A stretch of 54,593 nucleotides of DNA from an uncultured Acidobacteriota bacterium (GTDB taxonomy: Bacteria > Acidobacteriota > Vicinamibacteria > Fen-336), in NCBI GenBank assembly GCA_902826455.1, contig CADEEV010000030.1, positions 1 through 54,593 of the forward strand. Direction: 5' to 3'. The notes under the pieces are model-generated. The model saw nothing but the letters and a program-made list of their open reading frames with translations. It searched no databases and was not told the DNA's origin. Each line of letters opens with the position of its first letter. Positions within the stretch are counted from its first letter, which is position 1. The translations under genes and the position numbers were made by a program. Positions 17,397-27,192 of this stretch are shown here, in pieces.

Positions 17397-18326
17397 CTAG
17401 CCGTGGCGCTGGATGAAGCCGCGCGCCTCGGACAGGGCGTCCTCCGGGGTGCGGCCGAGGACCACGTAGAACGGTCCCGACTCCCCCGGTCTCCAGGCGT
17501 CGCGCGGCCCGCGGCGTATCTCGGCCTGCCACCCGTCGGGGCTCTGGATCGGCTTCAGGATCTCGTAGACCCAGAAGTCGCGGCGCAACGTGGAGTGGAT
17601 CGGCGCGGTCGTCGAGCGCTGCAGCGAGTCGAGGACCGCCTTCTCGATGAACGACGCGATGGTGGCGACGCTCTCCTCGGCGATGAACAGGAACTCGACG
17701 CCGTAGCCCAGATACGGCCAGCCGATGTCGCGGGCCTCGCGCACGATGCGGCCCAGGGCGCGCAGGGACGGCCGGCCCTCGGGCATGCCGACCTCGAGCT
17801 CGACGTCGGGATGCACGAGCCGCACGGGACTCGCGAGGAGCATGCCGTTCACGCTGAGGTTGCGCGTGAGGCCGTAGAAGTGACCCGTGGCGTCGGCTTT
17901 CGGTGTGCCCACGACGTGGCCCTGGACCGGCACGCGGGCCTCGACCCGGCGCGGCACTGCCAGCAGCTTCGCCATCCAGGCCTCGAGGCGCGCCTGCTCG
18001 AGCGGCCGGCGCATCACGGCGTTCGCGCCGGCTTCCACGACGGCGCCGTCGGTCGCCGGATCCTCCCCTGCCGGGAGCAAGGCCAGGATCGAGACGTGCC
18101 GGGTCAGGGCGGACGAGCGGATGCGGCGGATCGCTTCGACGAGGGACAGGTCGCTCAGCCGTGGTCCGAGGACCACGAGACGGCACGTGATGTCGGCGGC
18201 CAGCGCGTCGAACAGGTCGCGGGCGGCCTGCAGCTCCTCGACCGGGTGGCCCTCGCGGCGCAGCAGCGGCGCCTCGAGGATGAGGCTGCGGCCGTCGAGA
18301 CCCGCGACGAGAATGGGCGGAAGCAT
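17397..18326 (-). CDS. Degenerate receiver domain fused to a PilZ (c-di-GMP-binding) domain
   Basis: A 309-residue cytoplasmic protein. Residues 1-125 have the length and pattern of a response-regulator receiver (ILVAGLDGRSLILEAPLLRR), but the usual phospho-acceptor Asp is replaced by Gly (VVLG, residue 54), so it is probably not phosphorylated. Residues 126-225 are a PilZ domain with both c-di-GMP contacts: R127-x3-R131 and NLSVNG (156-161). A C-terminal extension of about 80 residues is unassigned. It lies between the VWA gene (11 nt) and a glycosyltransferase (1 nt), suggesting c-di-GMP control of envelope or motility functions. Confidence 0.8.
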   Translation of the reverse strand: MLPPILVAGLDGRSLILEAPLLRREGHPVEELQAARDLFDALAADITCRLVVLGPRLSDLSLVEAIRRIRSSALTRHVSILALLPAGEDPATDGAVVEAGANAVMRRPLEQARLEAWMAKLLAVPRRVEARVPVQGHVVGTPKADATGHFYGLTRNLSVNGMLLASPVRLVHPDVELEVGMPEGRPSLRALGRIVREARDIGWPYLGYGVEFLFIAEESVATIASFIEKAVLDSLQRSTTAPIHSTLRRDFWVYEILKPIQSPDGWQAEIRRGPRDAWRPGESGPFYVVLGRTPEDALSEARGFIQRHG

Positions 18327-18337
18327 CGGCTCTCCGG

Positions 18338-19888
18338 CTAGGTCACCACGCGCTGGCTGCTGCGACGGAAGCGCACGACCCGTTGCAGGGCGTCGGGAAG
18401 CCAGTTCTTGAGGCCGAGGAGCGAGGGGATGCGGTCGTAGTACAGGACCACGCGGACGTCCTTGCGGCCGCCCTTCGCCACGTCCTTCACGACGAAGCCA
18501 TAGGGGCCGAGGCGCACCAGGCTCCCGGCGTGGATCTCCTTGCGCTCCGAGTCCTTGCCGTACCCAACGAACTGCACGCGCGGATCGGTGAGCCTGCGGC
18601 GCAGGTCCGCGTTCGAGGCGAGGTGGGCCTTGGCCCTCACGAAATCCAGGGCCGGCACCTTCCGCCGTTCCGCGGCCGGCACGCTCAGCAGCTTCTCGGC
18701 CTCGGCGGGGTCGAGGTTCTTCGCCACGTAGTCGAGATTGAGGGCGTAGATCTTCTCGTCCTTCGTGCCGGTCTCCGCGGCCTCCTCGAGGGTCTTCTTG
18801 AGGTCGTCGATGCCCAGCGGCACCAGCTTCTTCGTGGTGTCGTCGAGGCTGTCGAGATCGAGGCCGATGCCGGAGAGGTCGAGGGGGGGCACCTGATAGG
18901 TGAAGGTTCCGACGGCGCCCCGGGCGTCGGCGAGCAGCGACAGCCCGGTGGTCCCCCAGCCGCCGTCGTCGAGGCGGTGGAGCTTGTCCGCGGCCACGTG
19001 GAGAGGCTGGCCCGTGACCATCTCCAGAACCTCGACGTCGCCGGGGCCGGGGAAGGAGCGCACGAGGATCCCGAACAACAGCAAGACGAAGAGCGCCAGG
19101 GGCAGCACCAGGGCCGAGAAGAAGCGCAGCTCGACGCCGGGCCGGGCCGGCGCCACGATGCGCCGCACCACGGGCTCGATCCGCTTCAGTCCCTCGTGGG
19201 GCGCCACGCGGAACACGAACTTCTTCAGCAGCATCCCGTCGTCCTTGAAGAAGGAGGACAGGGTCTGGGCGAGCGGCGAGGCCTGCGTGCCGTTCGCCGC
19301 ACGCACCATGTCGAGGATCACGCCGGGAGACTGCTCCCGGTCCCCGGCGGCGACCCCCTCCTTCGGGATGTCCCCGACGAGGATCACGTAGAGCGGAACG
19401 CCTTGCTCCCGGAGCAGCGCGAGGGTCTTTTCCACCGAGTAGAGGCGCAGGTCGTAGCGCGTGGGAACGCCCATGTCCTCCCAGTCCTTCGGGTCGGGGT
19501 CCACGATCGCGTCGGTGAGCAGGACGATCCGGAACTCCGTGCCCTTCGGGTAGCCCTGCATCACCTCGCGGGCCTTGTCGAAGGCGAAGTAGAAGTCGGT
19601 CCACTGACCGTTGTTCCGGTAGCGCGAGACGTCGTCGACGTAGATCTCCTGACGGCCCCCGAAGAGCACGAGGCGGTAGGGCTGGCCCTGCAGGAACGTG
19701 AACATCTTCTCGAGGGCCTGCACCCGCTTCTCCTCGGGATCGAGGGGCGGCAGGGAGGCCGAGTTGTCCATCAGGAAGAGGATGACGGGCCCCTCGCCGG
19801 CCGCGGGCGCCGGCGAGGCCGCGGGGGCGGGCGACGGCGATGCGGTCGCGGCCGTCAGCAGCGCGGTCAGAAGGGACATCGTGAGCAT
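18338..19888 (-). CDS. Membrane-anchored VWA-domain protein
   Basis: A 516-residue protein with an N-terminal signal segment and a Ser/Pro/Ala-rich stretch, then a von Willebrand factor A domain from residue 34. The metal site is intact at D41-x-S43-x-S45 (DNSAS), followed by RIVLLTDAIVDPD. A second membrane segment lies in the middle (SALVLPLALFVLLLFGILV), and the C-terminal 200 residues face the cytoplasm, with no family I recognise. VWA domains mediate metal-dependent protein contacts. The start could be the first or fourth residue (both Met). It is divergent from ychF and leads the set with the PilZ protein and GT2. Confidence 0.8.
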   Translation of the reverse strand: MLTMSLLTALLTAATASPSPAPAASPAPAAGEGPVILFLMDNSASLPPLDPEEKRVQALEKMFTFLQGQPYRLVLFGGRQEIYVDDVSRYRNNGQWTDFYFAFDKAREVMQGYPKGTEFRIVLLTDAIVDPDPKDWEDMGVPTRYDLRLYSVEKTLALLREQGVPLYVILVGDIPKEGVAAGDREQSPGVILDMVRAANGTQASPLAQTLSSFFKDDGMLLKKFVFRVAPHEGLKRIEPVVRRIVAPARPGVELRFFSALVLPLALFVLLLFGILVRSFPGPGDVEVLEMVTGQPLHVAADKLHRLDDGGWGTTGLSLLADARGAVGTFTYQVPPLDLSGIGLDLDSLDDTTKKLVPLGIDDLKKTLEEAAETGTKDEKIYALNLDYVAKNLDPAEAEKLLSVPAAERRKVPALDFVRAKAHLASNADLRRRLTDPRVQFVGYGKDSERKEIHAGSLVRLGPYGFVVKDVAKGGRKDVRVVLYYDRIPSLLGLKNWLPDALQRVVRFRRSSQRVVT

Positions 19889-19938
19889 CGTCAGAGCGCG
19901 TCGATGGTACTACACCGGCCCGGAGGGGATCCCGCAGC

Positions 19939-19944
19939 TATAAT
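19939..19944 (+). promoter_or_regulatory. -10 hexamer directly before ychF
   Basis: A perfect TATAAT ends 9 nt before ATG 19954, so the mRNA would carry a leader of only a few nucleotides. No -35 is clear. Confidence 0.6.
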
Positions 19945-19953
19945 CGGTGGTTC

Positions 19954-21033
<1,080 letters not shown>

Positions 21034-21059
21034 CCGGGCCTTCGGGGGTTCGTGACACG

Positions 21060-21953
21060 ATGACGCCGTCGTGCACCGCGTGTGGCCGGCCGGTGGCGAT
21101 GACCCAGCCGCGCTGCCTGTACTGCGGCGCGCCGCTGTCCGAGACGACCCAGGCGAAAGCGCGTGCCGCGGCCCAGGCCGTCCTCGCGAGCCCGGTGGCC
21201 GCCACGGGCAGTCCCCGCGCCTTCGTCGTCTTCGATCCCGCCGGCGCCGACCCGGCGGGCCTTGCCCGGGCCCTGGGGCTGGCGCGCTTCGAGGCCGACC
21301 TGCGCCGTCGCCGCGGGGGACCGCAGTTGCACCGGATCCTTCCGGTGGAGCAGGCCGCGGCCGAGGCGGCACGCCTCGTCGGCCTGGGAGTGCAGGCCGC
21401 GGCGATCCCCGAGAGCGACACGCTCGCCGCGCGGACGCCGCGCGTCGCGAGCGCCGCGGCCCGACCCGAGGGCGCGCTCGTCCTGCGTCTCGAGACCGGC
21501 TCCCTCACCGTCTCGACGCCGGAGCTGCGCCTCGTGGTCCGCGGTCCGATCGCCCGCGAGTATCAAAGCCGCGGAAGCGCACGGCATCAGATCCGCACGG
21601 CCACCCTGGAGTCCGGCTACCGTTTCCAGCTCCACTTCACGACGGAGCCGCGGCCGGTCGAGATCGACACCGGCTCGTGCGAGCTCGGAGCCGGCGCCTG
21701 GGGATCGACCCTGCTCACCGTCTCCGGGTGGCTCAAGGAGCTGGGCGTCCCCGAGGACGACGGCTTCCGTTGGCTCACCCCGGCCCTCGCGCCGGAAGCG
21801 GCCGCCGGGCAGGGGGTCGTGAGGGCCGCGGAGCCGCTGCGGCCCAGGGCGGCGGGCACGCGCGAGGAGGCCGTGGTCGTGCTCGACAACCTCCTCCAGT
21901 TCCGCGTCTATTCCGGCTGGAGGAGCGCTTTCGCGGCGCACGCCCGGGGCTAA
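21060..21953 (+). CDS. Zinc-ribbon protein of unknown function
   Basis: A 297-residue protein with an N-terminal four-Cys zinc ribbon (CTACGRP then CLYCGAPL, residues 5-23). A basic alpha/beta region follows with no family I recognise. A tract around residue 140 (GALVLRLETGSLTVSTPELR) and the later YRFQLHFTTEPRPVEIDTG are beta rich. No membrane segment is evident. Start ATG 21060 lies 26 nt after ychF, so the two are probably co-transcribed. The function is unknown. Confidence 0.75.
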   Translation: MTPSCTACGRPVAMTQPRCLYCGAPLSETTQAKARAAAQAVLASPVAATGSPRAFVVFDPAGADPAGLARALGLARFEADLRRRRGGPQLHRILPVEQAAAEAARLVGLGVQAAAIPESDTLAARTPRVASAAARPEGALVLRLETGSLTVSTPELRLVVRGPIAREYQSRGSARHQIRTATLESGYRFQLHFTTEPRPVEIDTGSCELGAGAWGSTLLTVSGWLKELGVPEDDGFRWLTPALAPEAAAGQGVVRAAEPLRPRAAGTREEAVVVLDNLLQFRVYSGWRSAFAAHARG

Positions 21954-21972
21954 CGGCCGAAAAGACCCCTGT

Positions 21973-21981
21973 GCTACCGTT
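21973..21981 (+). promoter_or_regulatory. Extended -10 site before the first glycan gene
   Basis: TGCTACCGT (TG, one base, then TACCGT at 21976-21981), 12 nt before ATG 21994. A similar TGCTAGCGT precedes the gene at 26446. Confidence 0.5.
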
Positions 21982-21993
21982 TCGACGCGCTCC

Positions 21994-22947
21994 ATGAAGC
22001 TGATCGTCCAGATCCCGTGCCTCAACGAAGAGACGACGCTGCCCGAGGCGCTGCGCTCGATTCCCCGCCAGATCCCCGGCGTCGACACGGTGGAAGTGCT
22101 GGTCGTGGACGACGGCTCGACGGATCGCACGAGTGCCGTGGCCCGCGAGCACGGGGCCGACCACGTGGTGCGCTTCCCGCGCCGCAAGGGCCTGGCCTAC
22201 GGCTTCATGGCCGGGCTCGACGCCTGCGTGCGGCTGGGCGCCGACGTCATCGTGAACACGGACGCCGACAACCAGTACCCCGGCTCCGACATCCCCAAGC
22301 TGATCGCTCCGATCCTCGCCGGCGAGGCCGACATGGTGATCGGCGACCGGCGCGTGAGCGAGGTCGCGCATTTCTCCTGGACGAAGCGCCGCCTGCAGGA
22401 GCTCGGCTCCTGGGTGGTGCGCAAGGTCTCGGGCACCGACGTGCCCGACACCACGAGCGGCTTCCGTGCCCTGACCCGGGACGCCGCGCTGCGTCTCAAC
22501 ATCGTGAGCGAGTTCACCTACACACTCGAGACGATCATCCAGGCCGGCAAGAAGAAAATGGCCATCGCCCACGTGCCGATCGAGGCCCAGGAGACGCGGC
22601 CCTCGCGCCTGTTCAGCTCGACCTGGGACTACGTGAAGCGCAGCGGCGCCACGATCCTGCGCATCTACGCGATGTACGAGCCGTTCAAGGTTTTTATCCT
22701 GCTGGGCTCGGCCTTGTTCTTCTCCGGCGTGGCCCTGGGCCTGCGTTACGCGTACTTCTGGTGGATGGGCGACATCCGCGGCCACATCCAGTCGGCCATC
22801 CTGTCGGTGCTGCTGCTGATCCTCGGCTTCCAGACGCTGCAGTGGGGCATCATGGCCGACCTCATCGCGAGCAACCGCAAGCTGCTCGAGGACGTGCTCT
22901 ACCGCGTGCGGCGCGCCGAGCTCGACCCGCCGGACCGCCGTGGCTGA
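21994..22947 (+). CDS. DPM1/GtrB-like polyprenyl-phosphate glycosyltransferase
   Basis: A 317-residue family 2 transferase. The GT-A domain shows VQIPCLNEETTLPEAL, VLVVDDGSTDRT and the metal motif NTDADNQYPG. The C-terminus has two membrane segments (PFKVFILLGSALFFSGVALG and SAILSVLLLILGFQTLQ), as in GtrB. Family members put one sugar on polyprenyl phosphate at the inner membrane face. The acceptor and sugar are not defined here. It opens the glycan cluster, and the next gene overlaps it by 8 nt. Confidence 0.9.
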   Translation: MKLIVQIPCLNEETTLPEALRSIPRQIPGVDTVEVLVVDDGSTDRTSAVAREHGADHVVRFPRRKGLAYGFMAGLDACVRLGADVIVNTDADNQYPGSDIPKLIAPILAGEADMVIGDRRVSEVAHFSWTKRRLQELGSWVVRKVSGTDVPDTTSGFRALTRDAALRLNIVSEFTYTLETIIQAGKKKMAIAHVPIEAQETRPSRLFSSTWDYVKRSGATILRIYAMYEPFKVFILLGSALFFSGVALGLRYAYFWWMGDIRGHIQSAILSVLLLILGFQTLQWGIMADLIASNRKLLEDVLYRVRRAELDPPDRRG

Positions 22948-23788
22948 AGCGCGGGACGTCTCGGTCGTCATTCCCGCCTTCGACGAGGAAGGCGGCATCG
23001 CCGCGGTGGTCGAGCGCCTCAAGGGCCGCGGCTTCCACGAGATCCTGGTCGTGGACGACGGCTCGAGCGACCAGACGGCGGCCCGCGCCGAGGCCGCCGG
23101 CGCCCGCGTCGTGCGGCATCCCTACAACAAGGGCAACGGAGCGGCCGTGAAGACGGGTATCCGCGAGGCCAAAGCGGAGGTCGTCCTGCTGATGGACGCC
23201 GACGGCCAGCACGACCCGGATGAGGCCGCGTCCCTCTACGGCCCGATCGGACCCTACGACATGGTGATCGGGGCGCGCGCGTCCGCGGACCAGACGTTCA
23301 CCCGCGCTCTCGGCAACGCGGTCTTCAAGGCGCTCGCCTCGTGGCTCACGGGCCGGCCGATCCCCGACCTCACGTCGGGCTATCGGGCCGCGCGCCGCGA
23401 CCGGCTCCTCGACATCCTGCACCTGCTTCCCAACGGTTTCTCGTACCCGACGACCTCGTGCCTGGCCTTCCTGAAGGCCGGGCTCTCGGTCTCCTTCGTG
23501 GGCATCCATGCGCGCAAGCGCATCGGCTCGAGCAAGATCAAGGTGATGCGCGACGGCACGCGCTTCCTGCTCATCATCCTCAAGATCGTCACGCTCTACA
23601 GCCCTCTGCGCGTTTTCTTCCCCGTGAGCGCCACGGCCTTCGTGCTGGGCGCCGCCTACGGCGCCTGGAACGTGGCGGCTCACGGCAAGATCCCCATGGG
23701 CTCGGCGTTGCTCATCCAGCTCGCGGTGGTGGTCTTCCTCTTCGGGCTGATCTCGGAACAGATCGCGGCGGGACAGGATCGGAAGTGA
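22940..23788 (+). CDS. DPM1-like glycosyltransferase
   Basis: A 282-residue family 2 transferase (VSVVIPAFDEEGGIAAVVER, ILVVDDGSSDQT, LLMDADGQHDPDEA, LTSGYRAARRDRLLD) with two C-terminal membrane segments. It probably makes a second polyprenyl-phosphate sugar. Start GTG 22940 overlaps the upstream gene by 8 nt, and its stop overlaps the next start as GTGA (23785-23788), so translation is coupled throughout. Confidence 0.9.
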   Translation: MAEARDVSVVIPAFDEEGGIAAVVERLKGRGFHEILVVDDGSSDQTAARAEAAGARVVRHPYNKGNGAAVKTGIREAKAEVVLLMDADGQHDPDEAASLYGPIGPYDMVIGARASADQTFTRALGNAVFKALASWLTGRPIPDLTSGYRAARRDRLLDILHLLPNGFSYPTTSCLAFLKAGLSVSFVGIHARKRIGSSKIKVMRDGTRFLLIILKIVTLYSPLRVFFPVSATAFVLGAAYGAWNVAAHGKIPMGSALLIQLAVVVFLFGLISEQIAAGQDRK

Positions 23789-26394
23789 AGGGGAGGCTCG
23801 TCCTCGCCCTCCTGGCCCTGCTCCCGGTCCTCGCCCTCTCGCCGGCTCTGCTCGACGAAGTCCTCGTGAGCCCCGGCGACGGCGCCTTCCTCCATTACCC
23901 GCTGCGCGCGGCGGTGTGGTCGGCGTATCGCCACGGGGAGCTGCCGAGCTGGAACCCGACGATCTTCTCCGGCACCCCGCTCCTCGCGGCCTATCGGCCG
24001 GGCGCTCTCTATCCGCCCATGGCGGTCCTCGCGCTGCTACCGCCGTTCGCCGCCTTCCAGGTGCTCGTGACCGCCTCCCTCGCCGCGGCCGGCCTCGTCA
24101 CCTTCCTCTATCTGCGGCGCCTGGGCGCCGGCCTCGTCGGCGCCTATGCCGGGGCCGTCGCGTTCGCGCTCGGTCCCTACCTCGTCGGCCATCTCGACGA
24201 CACGGCCACGATCGTGGCGGCACCGCTGCTGCCTCTCGTGCTGCTCGCGGCCGAGGATCACATGCGGGCCGCTTCCCCGCGCCGGATCCTGGCGCTCGCG
24301 GCCGCGCTCGCGGCGCTGTTCCTCGCGGGATCGCCGGAGGCCTCGCGGGCCGGGCTCGCCCTCGTCGCCGGACGCCTGGCCGTCGGCCACCTGTTCCGCG
24401 GCAGCGGCACGCGACCGACCGCCTGGCGCTCGGTGCTCGCCGTCGCGGCGGGCTTCGCCCTCGCGGCGCCGCAGCTCGTGCCGTCCCTGTTCGCGACGCG
24501 TGACGCCGGCCGCGCCCTGACGGGCCTCGCGTCGGATGCGGTGCTGGTCCCGGGCCTCACCGGTCTCGTGCTGCGCTACGTCTCCCACACCCCGGCTCCG
24601 GCCCTCGCCCTCGCGGCGCTGCCGCTGCTGTTGACCCAGACGCCGGTGCGCGTGTTCGGCGTCGCGCTCGCGCTGTGCCTGGCCCTGCAGTGGGGCCAGG
24701 GGCCGCTCTCGGCCCCGGGCGCCCTCGCGATGGTGTTCGACCTCTCCCTCGCCGTTCTCGCGGGCCTGTCGCTGTCGACGCAGTGGGCCGAGAGGCGCGA
24801 GGCCCAGGGCCGCCGCCTGCGCGCGTACACGCTCTTCGCCGCCCTCGGCTCGTGCGCCGCCCTCGCCGTCTCGGCCGCGATCCTCGGTCCGCTGCCGGAC
24901 ACCCTGGCCGGAGCCACCGGCGTGCTGGCGCTCTCGATGATCCTGTACTTCGCCCTGGCCGCGTCGCCCGACACGCTGATCGCCGGCGTGTGGCTGCTTC
25001 CCTTCACGGTGTCGTTCCTGCTTCAGCCCCACAGCCGCGGGACGTGGACGGATTCGCCGACACGCAACGTCCTCGAAGTCGGCACGCCGACGAGCGCGGC
25101 CCTCGAGCGCGCCATGGGCACGCGCCGCGCCGAACGCGTGCTGACGCTCACGCGGGGCTGGCCGCGGCCCGACGAGGCGCGGGATCTCGCCTTCGGCGGG
25201 CTCGGGGGGCTGCGGGGACGGAGGAGCGCCAACGGCTACGACCCGATGGTGCCCTTGCGCACGCGGGCGGCCTGGGACGGCATGGGGGTCGGTGGATCGC
25301 TGCCGGGCACCTTCTTCCGCTCCGAGAACTCCCGGCTTCTCGCCCTCGGCGTGGGTTTCGTGCAGGTGCCGGCCTCGGCGCTGCGGGCCAAGGCCGAGGC
25401 GTGGGGACTCGGGGACACGCTCGACCTGGTGCTCGCGCCCGGAGAAGCCCGCACGCTGCCCGTGCCGCTCGGCGCCACCACCGAGGTGCGGATCGCATCC
25501 TGGCTCTCCGAGGCGGTCGACGTGACCCAGGGCGAGACGGTCGCCGAAGTGAGAGTGCGCCTCGCCACGGGCCGCGAGCTCACGATGCCGCTGCGGGCCG
25601 GCCTCGAGACGGCCGAATGGGCGATCGAGCGCGACGACGTGCGGCGCCAGGTGCGTCACGAGCGCGCGCCGATCCTCGAGAGCTTCAGCGAGCCCGAGCT
25701 CGGCTTCGTCGCCCACCACTACCGGGCGTTGCTGCGCCTTCCGGGCCGCTTCTACGTCGACCGTGTCCGCGTCGTCCGCGGACCAGGACGCGGCCTCCTG
25801 ACCCTGGGCCGGCTCGCCCTCGTCGACGCCGACACGGGCGTGTCGACGCCGGTTTCCCTCGCGAGCGGGTTCGTGAGCGACGAGGGCCGCTTCCGCGAGC
25901 TCTCCGCGACGCCGTCCGTTCGCCTGTACGAGGTCGTGTCGAGTCCCGGGCGGGCCTTCGTCGTGGAGTCGCTGCGCGTGGTCGAGAACGCGGCCGCCGC
26001 CCTGGCGACGCTACGCCTCCCCGATGCGGCGCGCGTCGATCTACGGCGGGTAGCCCTGGTCGAGGCGGCCGACGCACGCGGGGTCGAATCGCCCAAAGGC
26101 GGCCGGGCATCGCGCGCGGCCGTCGTCAGCGCCGTCGGATCGCGCATGGAGGTCCGTGGCGAAGGGCCGGGGGTGCTGGTCGTGAGCGAGAGCTACGATC
26201 CCGGCTGGCGGGCCGAGCTGGACGGAGCTCCGGCGCGGGTGCTGCGGGTCAACCAGGCGTCCCTCGGCATCGTCCTCGGACCCGGCGCCCACCGCGTGCT
26301 GTTCGAGCATCGTCCGCGAGGCTTCGGCCTCGGCCTCGCGATCGCGGCGCTCGCCGCGGGCGGCCTGGGACTCGCGCTGCTGCGGCGTGTTTGA
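23785..26394 (+). CDS. YfhO-like multi-span membrane protein
   Basis: An 869-residue protein with about 12 membrane segments in the first 430 residues and a large non-membrane C-terminal part ending in another membrane segment. Near the N-terminus it has SPGDGAFLHYPLRAAVWSA and LPSWNPTIFSGTPLLAAYRP, the acidic and aromatic loop style of YfhO and GT-C proteins, with a Tyr-Pro-rich stretch after it. GT-C enzymes use polyprenyl-phosphate sugars outside the membrane. The two preceding DPM1-like genes fit as suppliers. Start GTG 23785 is coupled by GTGA. Confidence 0.75.
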   Translation: MKGRLVLALLALLPVLALSPALLDEVLVSPGDGAFLHYPLRAAVWSAYRHGELPSWNPTIFSGTPLLAAYRPGALYPPMAVLALLPPFAAFQVLVTASLAAAGLVTFLYLRRLGAGLVGAYAGAVAFALGPYLVGHLDDTATIVAAPLLPLVLLAAEDHMRAASPRRILALAAALAALFLAGSPEASRAGLALVAGRLAVGHLFRGSGTRPTAWRSVLAVAAGFALAAPQLVPSLFATRDAGRALTGLASDAVLVPGLTGLVLRYVSHTPAPALALAALPLLLTQTPVRVFGVALALCLALQWGQGPLSAPGALAMVFDLSLAVLAGLSLSTQWAERREAQGRRLRAYTLFAALGSCAALAVSAAILGPLPDTLAGATGVLALSMILYFALAASPDTLIAGVWLLPFTVSFLLQPHSRGTWTDSPTRNVLEVGTPTSAALERAMGTRRAERVLTLTRGWPRPDEARDLAFGGLGGLRGRRSANGYDPMVPLRTRAAWDGMGVGGSLPGTFFRSENSRLLALGVGFVQVPASALRAKAEAWGLGDTLDLVLAPGEARTLPVPLGATTEVRIASWLSEAVDVTQGETVAEVRVRLATGRELTMPLRAGLETAEWAIERDDVRRQVRHERAPILESFSEPELGFVAHHYRALLRLPGRFYVDRVRVVRGPGRGLLTLGRLALVDADTGVSTPVSLASGFVSDEGRFRELSATPSVRLYEVVSSPGRAFVVESLRVVENAAAALATLRLPDAARVDLRRVALVEAADARGVESPKGGRASRAAVVSAVGSRMEVRGEGPGVLVVSESYDPGWRAELDGAPARVLRVNQASLGIVLGPGAHRVLFEHRPRGFGLGLAIAALAAGGLGLALLRRV

Positions 26395-26420
26395 CCGCCA
26401 AAGAGGCCGCGTGCTAGCGT
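26391..26420 (+). promoter_or_regulatory. Internal promoter of the glycan cluster
   Basis: TTGACC (26391-26396, overlapping the upstream stop codon), an 18-nt spacer and TAGCGT (26415-26420) with an extended TGC before it. A T-rich 25-nt interval separates it from GTG 26446. Confidence 0.5.
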
Positions 26421-26445
26421 CTTTTTTTCTCTAACACGGGTCTGC

Positions 26446-27192
26446 GTGAAGCCTTCCCTCTCCATCTTCTTTCCCGCCTACAACGACGCCGGCACGATCG
26501 CGAGCCTCGCCATCGTCGCGCACATGACCGCGCGCACGCTCACCGACGACTACGAGGTGATCGTGATCGACGACGGCGGACCCGATCACACCGGGGTGCT
26601 GCTGGACGAGATGGCCCTCCACTTCCCGTGGCTCAAGGTGGTCCACCACGTGAAGAACCGCGGCTACGGCGGGGCCCTGCGCAGCGGCTTCGACACGGCC
26701 TCGAAAGACCTCGTCTTCTACACCGACGGGGACGCCCAGTACGATCCCCGCGAGCTCACGAAGCTGTTCGAGGCCCTCGGACCGGACGTCGACTTCGTGA
26801 ACGGCTACAAGATCGGCCGGTCCGACCCGTTCCACCGCATCGTGATCGGACGCGTCTACCACTGGTTCGTCCGCACGGTGTTCGGCCTGCGCCTGCGCGA
26901 CGTCGACTGCGACTTCCGGCTGATGCGCCGGGAGATCTTCCGCAAGGTGCATCTCACGCGCAGCTCGGGCGTCATCTGCGTCGAGCTCATGAAGAAGGTG
27001 CAGGATCACGGCTTCCGCATCGCCCAGGTCCCGGTGCATCACTTCCACCGCTCCTACGGCAAGAGCCAGTTCTTCAACGTGCCGCGCGTGGGGCGCACGC
27101 TCCTGGACCTGATGCGCCTGTGGCTCGAGCTCGTCGTGCGCAAGGAGCACCTGAAGGCGCCCGCCGCGGCCACGGCGCCGGAACGCCGTTGA
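26446..27192 (+). CDS. Family 2 glycosyltransferase, soluble DPM1-like
   Basis: A 248-residue GT-A enzyme (LSIFFPAYNDAGTIASLAIV, VIVIDDGGPDHTGVLL, YTDGDAQYDPREL, DVDCDFRLMRREIF). It lacks the C-terminal membrane segments of its two neighbours, so it may use a membrane partner. Start GTG 26446 lacks a clear ribosome-binding site. The stop overlaps the next gene as TTGA. Confidence 0.88.
   Translation: MKPSLSIFFPAYNDAGTIASLAIVAHMTARTLTDDYEVIVIDDGGPDHTGVLLDEMALHFPWLKVVHHVKNRGYGGALRSGFDTASKDLVFYTDGDAQYDPRELTKLFEALGPDVDFVNGYKIGRSDPFHRIVIGRVYHWFVRTVFGLRLRDVDCDFRLMRREIFRKVHLTRSSGVICVELMKKVQDHGFRIAQVPVHHFHRSYGKSQFFNVPRVGRTLLDLMRLWLELVVRKEHLKAPAAATAPERR

Noticed and set aside
24037-25719. Long open frame on the minus strand opposite the YfhO-like gene
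   Set aside because: Same reasoning: Glu/Arg/Gly-rich antisense frame in high-GC DNA with no start signals.
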